A DNA stretch of 24,741 nt from an uncultured Mobiluncus sp. (GTDB lineage Bacteria; Actinomycetota; Actinomycetes; Actinomycetales; Actinomycetaceae). The stretch lies in assembly GCF_947254095.1 (NCBI RefSeq), contig NZ_CAMYBV010000023.1:1-24741 (forward strand). The letters run 5' to 3'. Numbering within the stretch: the first letter of the stretch is position 1; every line of letters starts with the position of its first letter. Below are positions 24,245-24,741 of this stretch, piece by piece. A program made the translations under genes and the position numbers. Below the pieces are notes generated by a model. That model was given only the letters and a program-made list of their open reading frames with translations. It was not told the DNA's origin and did not search any database.

Positions 24245-24266
24245 AAATCAACCTTAGACTGAAACC
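24245..24266. promoter_or_regulatory. Overlapping divergent leaderless-type promoters
   Basis: The 22 bp between two divergent ATGs hold a plus-strand TAGACT (24255-24260) 6 nt before the phosphodiesterase ATG, and a minus-strand TAAGGT (24251-24256) 6 nt before the radical SAM ATG. The two hexamers share the TA step at 24255-24256. The two promoters could not be occupied at the same time, so they may be mutually exclusive. Confidence 0.5.
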
Positions 24267-24741
24267 ATGAAGATTTTTGCGCACCGCGGTCTAAACCGAC
24301 AAGCTCCGGAAAACACCATGGCAGCCTTCCGGCTGGCTCACGAAGCCGGTGTGGAATGGATAGAAACTGACGTTGACATTCTGGGGGACGGCACCGCTGT
24401 TATCCTGCATGATTCCACGTTGGACCGCACCACTGACCGCAGCGGTTCAATGTATGACCTGAGGTTCTCGGATCTCGATGAGATTTCTGCGGGAGCCAAA
24501 TTCGGTGACGGCACCAGTTACCTCCACGAGAGAATTCCCCTCCTCACCGACCTTTTGACCTTCCTTCGAGATAGCCATATGAAATGCAATCTGGAAGTGA
24601 AATCTAACGAGGCAGGCGGTGCCATGTCTCGCCGCTTGATTGACACTGTTTTACACGAGATTCGGGACGTGCGGCCTGAAGAGCTATTCATCAGCTCGTT
24701 CAATCACGTATTTCTGTACCAGATTCACCAGCAACGTCCCG
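24267..24741 (+). CDS. Glycerophosphodiester phosphodiesterase (partial, 3' end outside window)
   Basis: The frame is open to the right edge, giving the first 158 residues. It starts MKIFAHRG, carrying His 6 and Arg 7 of the GDPD catalytic HRG, followed by APENTMAAF, IETDVDI with Glu 33 and Asp 35 (metal ligands), LHDSTLDRTT with catalytic His 48, and the later metal/substrate motif NLEVKSN (Glu 110, Lys 112). Such enzymes release glycerol 3-phosphate from glycerophosphodiesters. No signal peptide is present, so it is probably cytosolic. ATG at 24267 has TAGACT exactly 6 nt upstream and no Shine-Dalgarno. Full length cannot be seen. Confidence 0.93.
   Translation, partial: MKIFAHRGLNRQAPENTMAAFRLAHEAGVEWIETDVDILGDGTAVILHDSTLDRTTDRSGSMYDLRFSDLDEISAGAKFGDGTSYLHERIPLLTDLLTFLRDSHMKCNLEVKSNEAGGAMSRRLIDTVLHEIRDVRPEELFISSFNHVFLYQIHQQRP

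Noticed and set aside
1..24741. CRISPR array, prophage, IS element, toxin-antitoxin or defence island
   Set aside because: I saw no regularly spaced repeats, transposase, integrase, phage or toxin-like genes. The region is core chromosome.

Overview
The window is a compact chromosomal core segment from an actinobacterium with only moderately high GC. The evidence is an RpfB-type resuscitation factor with ubiquitin-like (DUF348)/G5/Rpf architecture, a protein O-mannosyltransferase of the mycobacterial/corynebacterial kind, MetRS with a KFASSR-type signature loop, many GTG/TTG starts, and gene neighbourhoods that match the Mycobacterium tuberculosis block Rv1002c-Rv1022 (pmt, rsmI, metS, tatD, rpfB, ksgA, ispE, pth, rplY, prsA, glmU, mfd, lipoprotein). 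The intermediate GC and frequent TTG starts fit Actinomycetaceae (for example Mobiluncus/Varibaculum-like organisms), but this placement is inference from memory, not a database match.

Layout: nearly everything is on the minus strand, so read from right to left. The right edge holds a plus-strand glycerophosphodiester phosphodiesterase, cut by the window end, divergent from an AmmeMemoRadiSam-type radical SAM enzyme. rsmI (plus) converges on that enzyme and diverges from pmt. Then follow, all minus, metG-tatD, rpfB, and ksgA-ispE. Next is a four-gene ABC importer operon (lipoprotein SBP, two permeases, ATPase) for a polyamine/iron/phosphonate-class solute, facing a plus-strand MarR regulator. 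Then come tRNA-Gln(UUG), glmU and prs (UDP-GlcNAc and PRPP supply), a plus-strand NfrA-like nitroreductase broken by a one-base frameshift, and finally the rplY-pth-mfd-lipoprotein operon. A strong bidirectional hairpin closes the left edge.

Functionally this is translation and ribosome maturation (metG, ksgA, rsmI, pth, rplY, tRNA-Gln), cell-envelope precursors and remodelling (glmU, ispE, rpfB, pmt), DNA repair coupled to transcription (mfd) and nucleotide supply (prs). The ABC importer with MarR and the nitroreductase are the accessory insertions in an otherwise conserved block.

The most notable regulatory pattern is that six genes (glmU, metG, pmt, ksgA, the radical SAM gene and the phosphodiesterase) have a TANNNT -10-like hexamer exactly 6 nt before the start codon and no usable Shine-Dalgarno. 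This is the signature of leaderless mRNAs. Most other genes have clear Shine-Dalgarno sites. A possible attenuator or small RNA with an intrinsic terminator lies upstream of rplY. I found no CRISPR array, phage, IS element or defence system.
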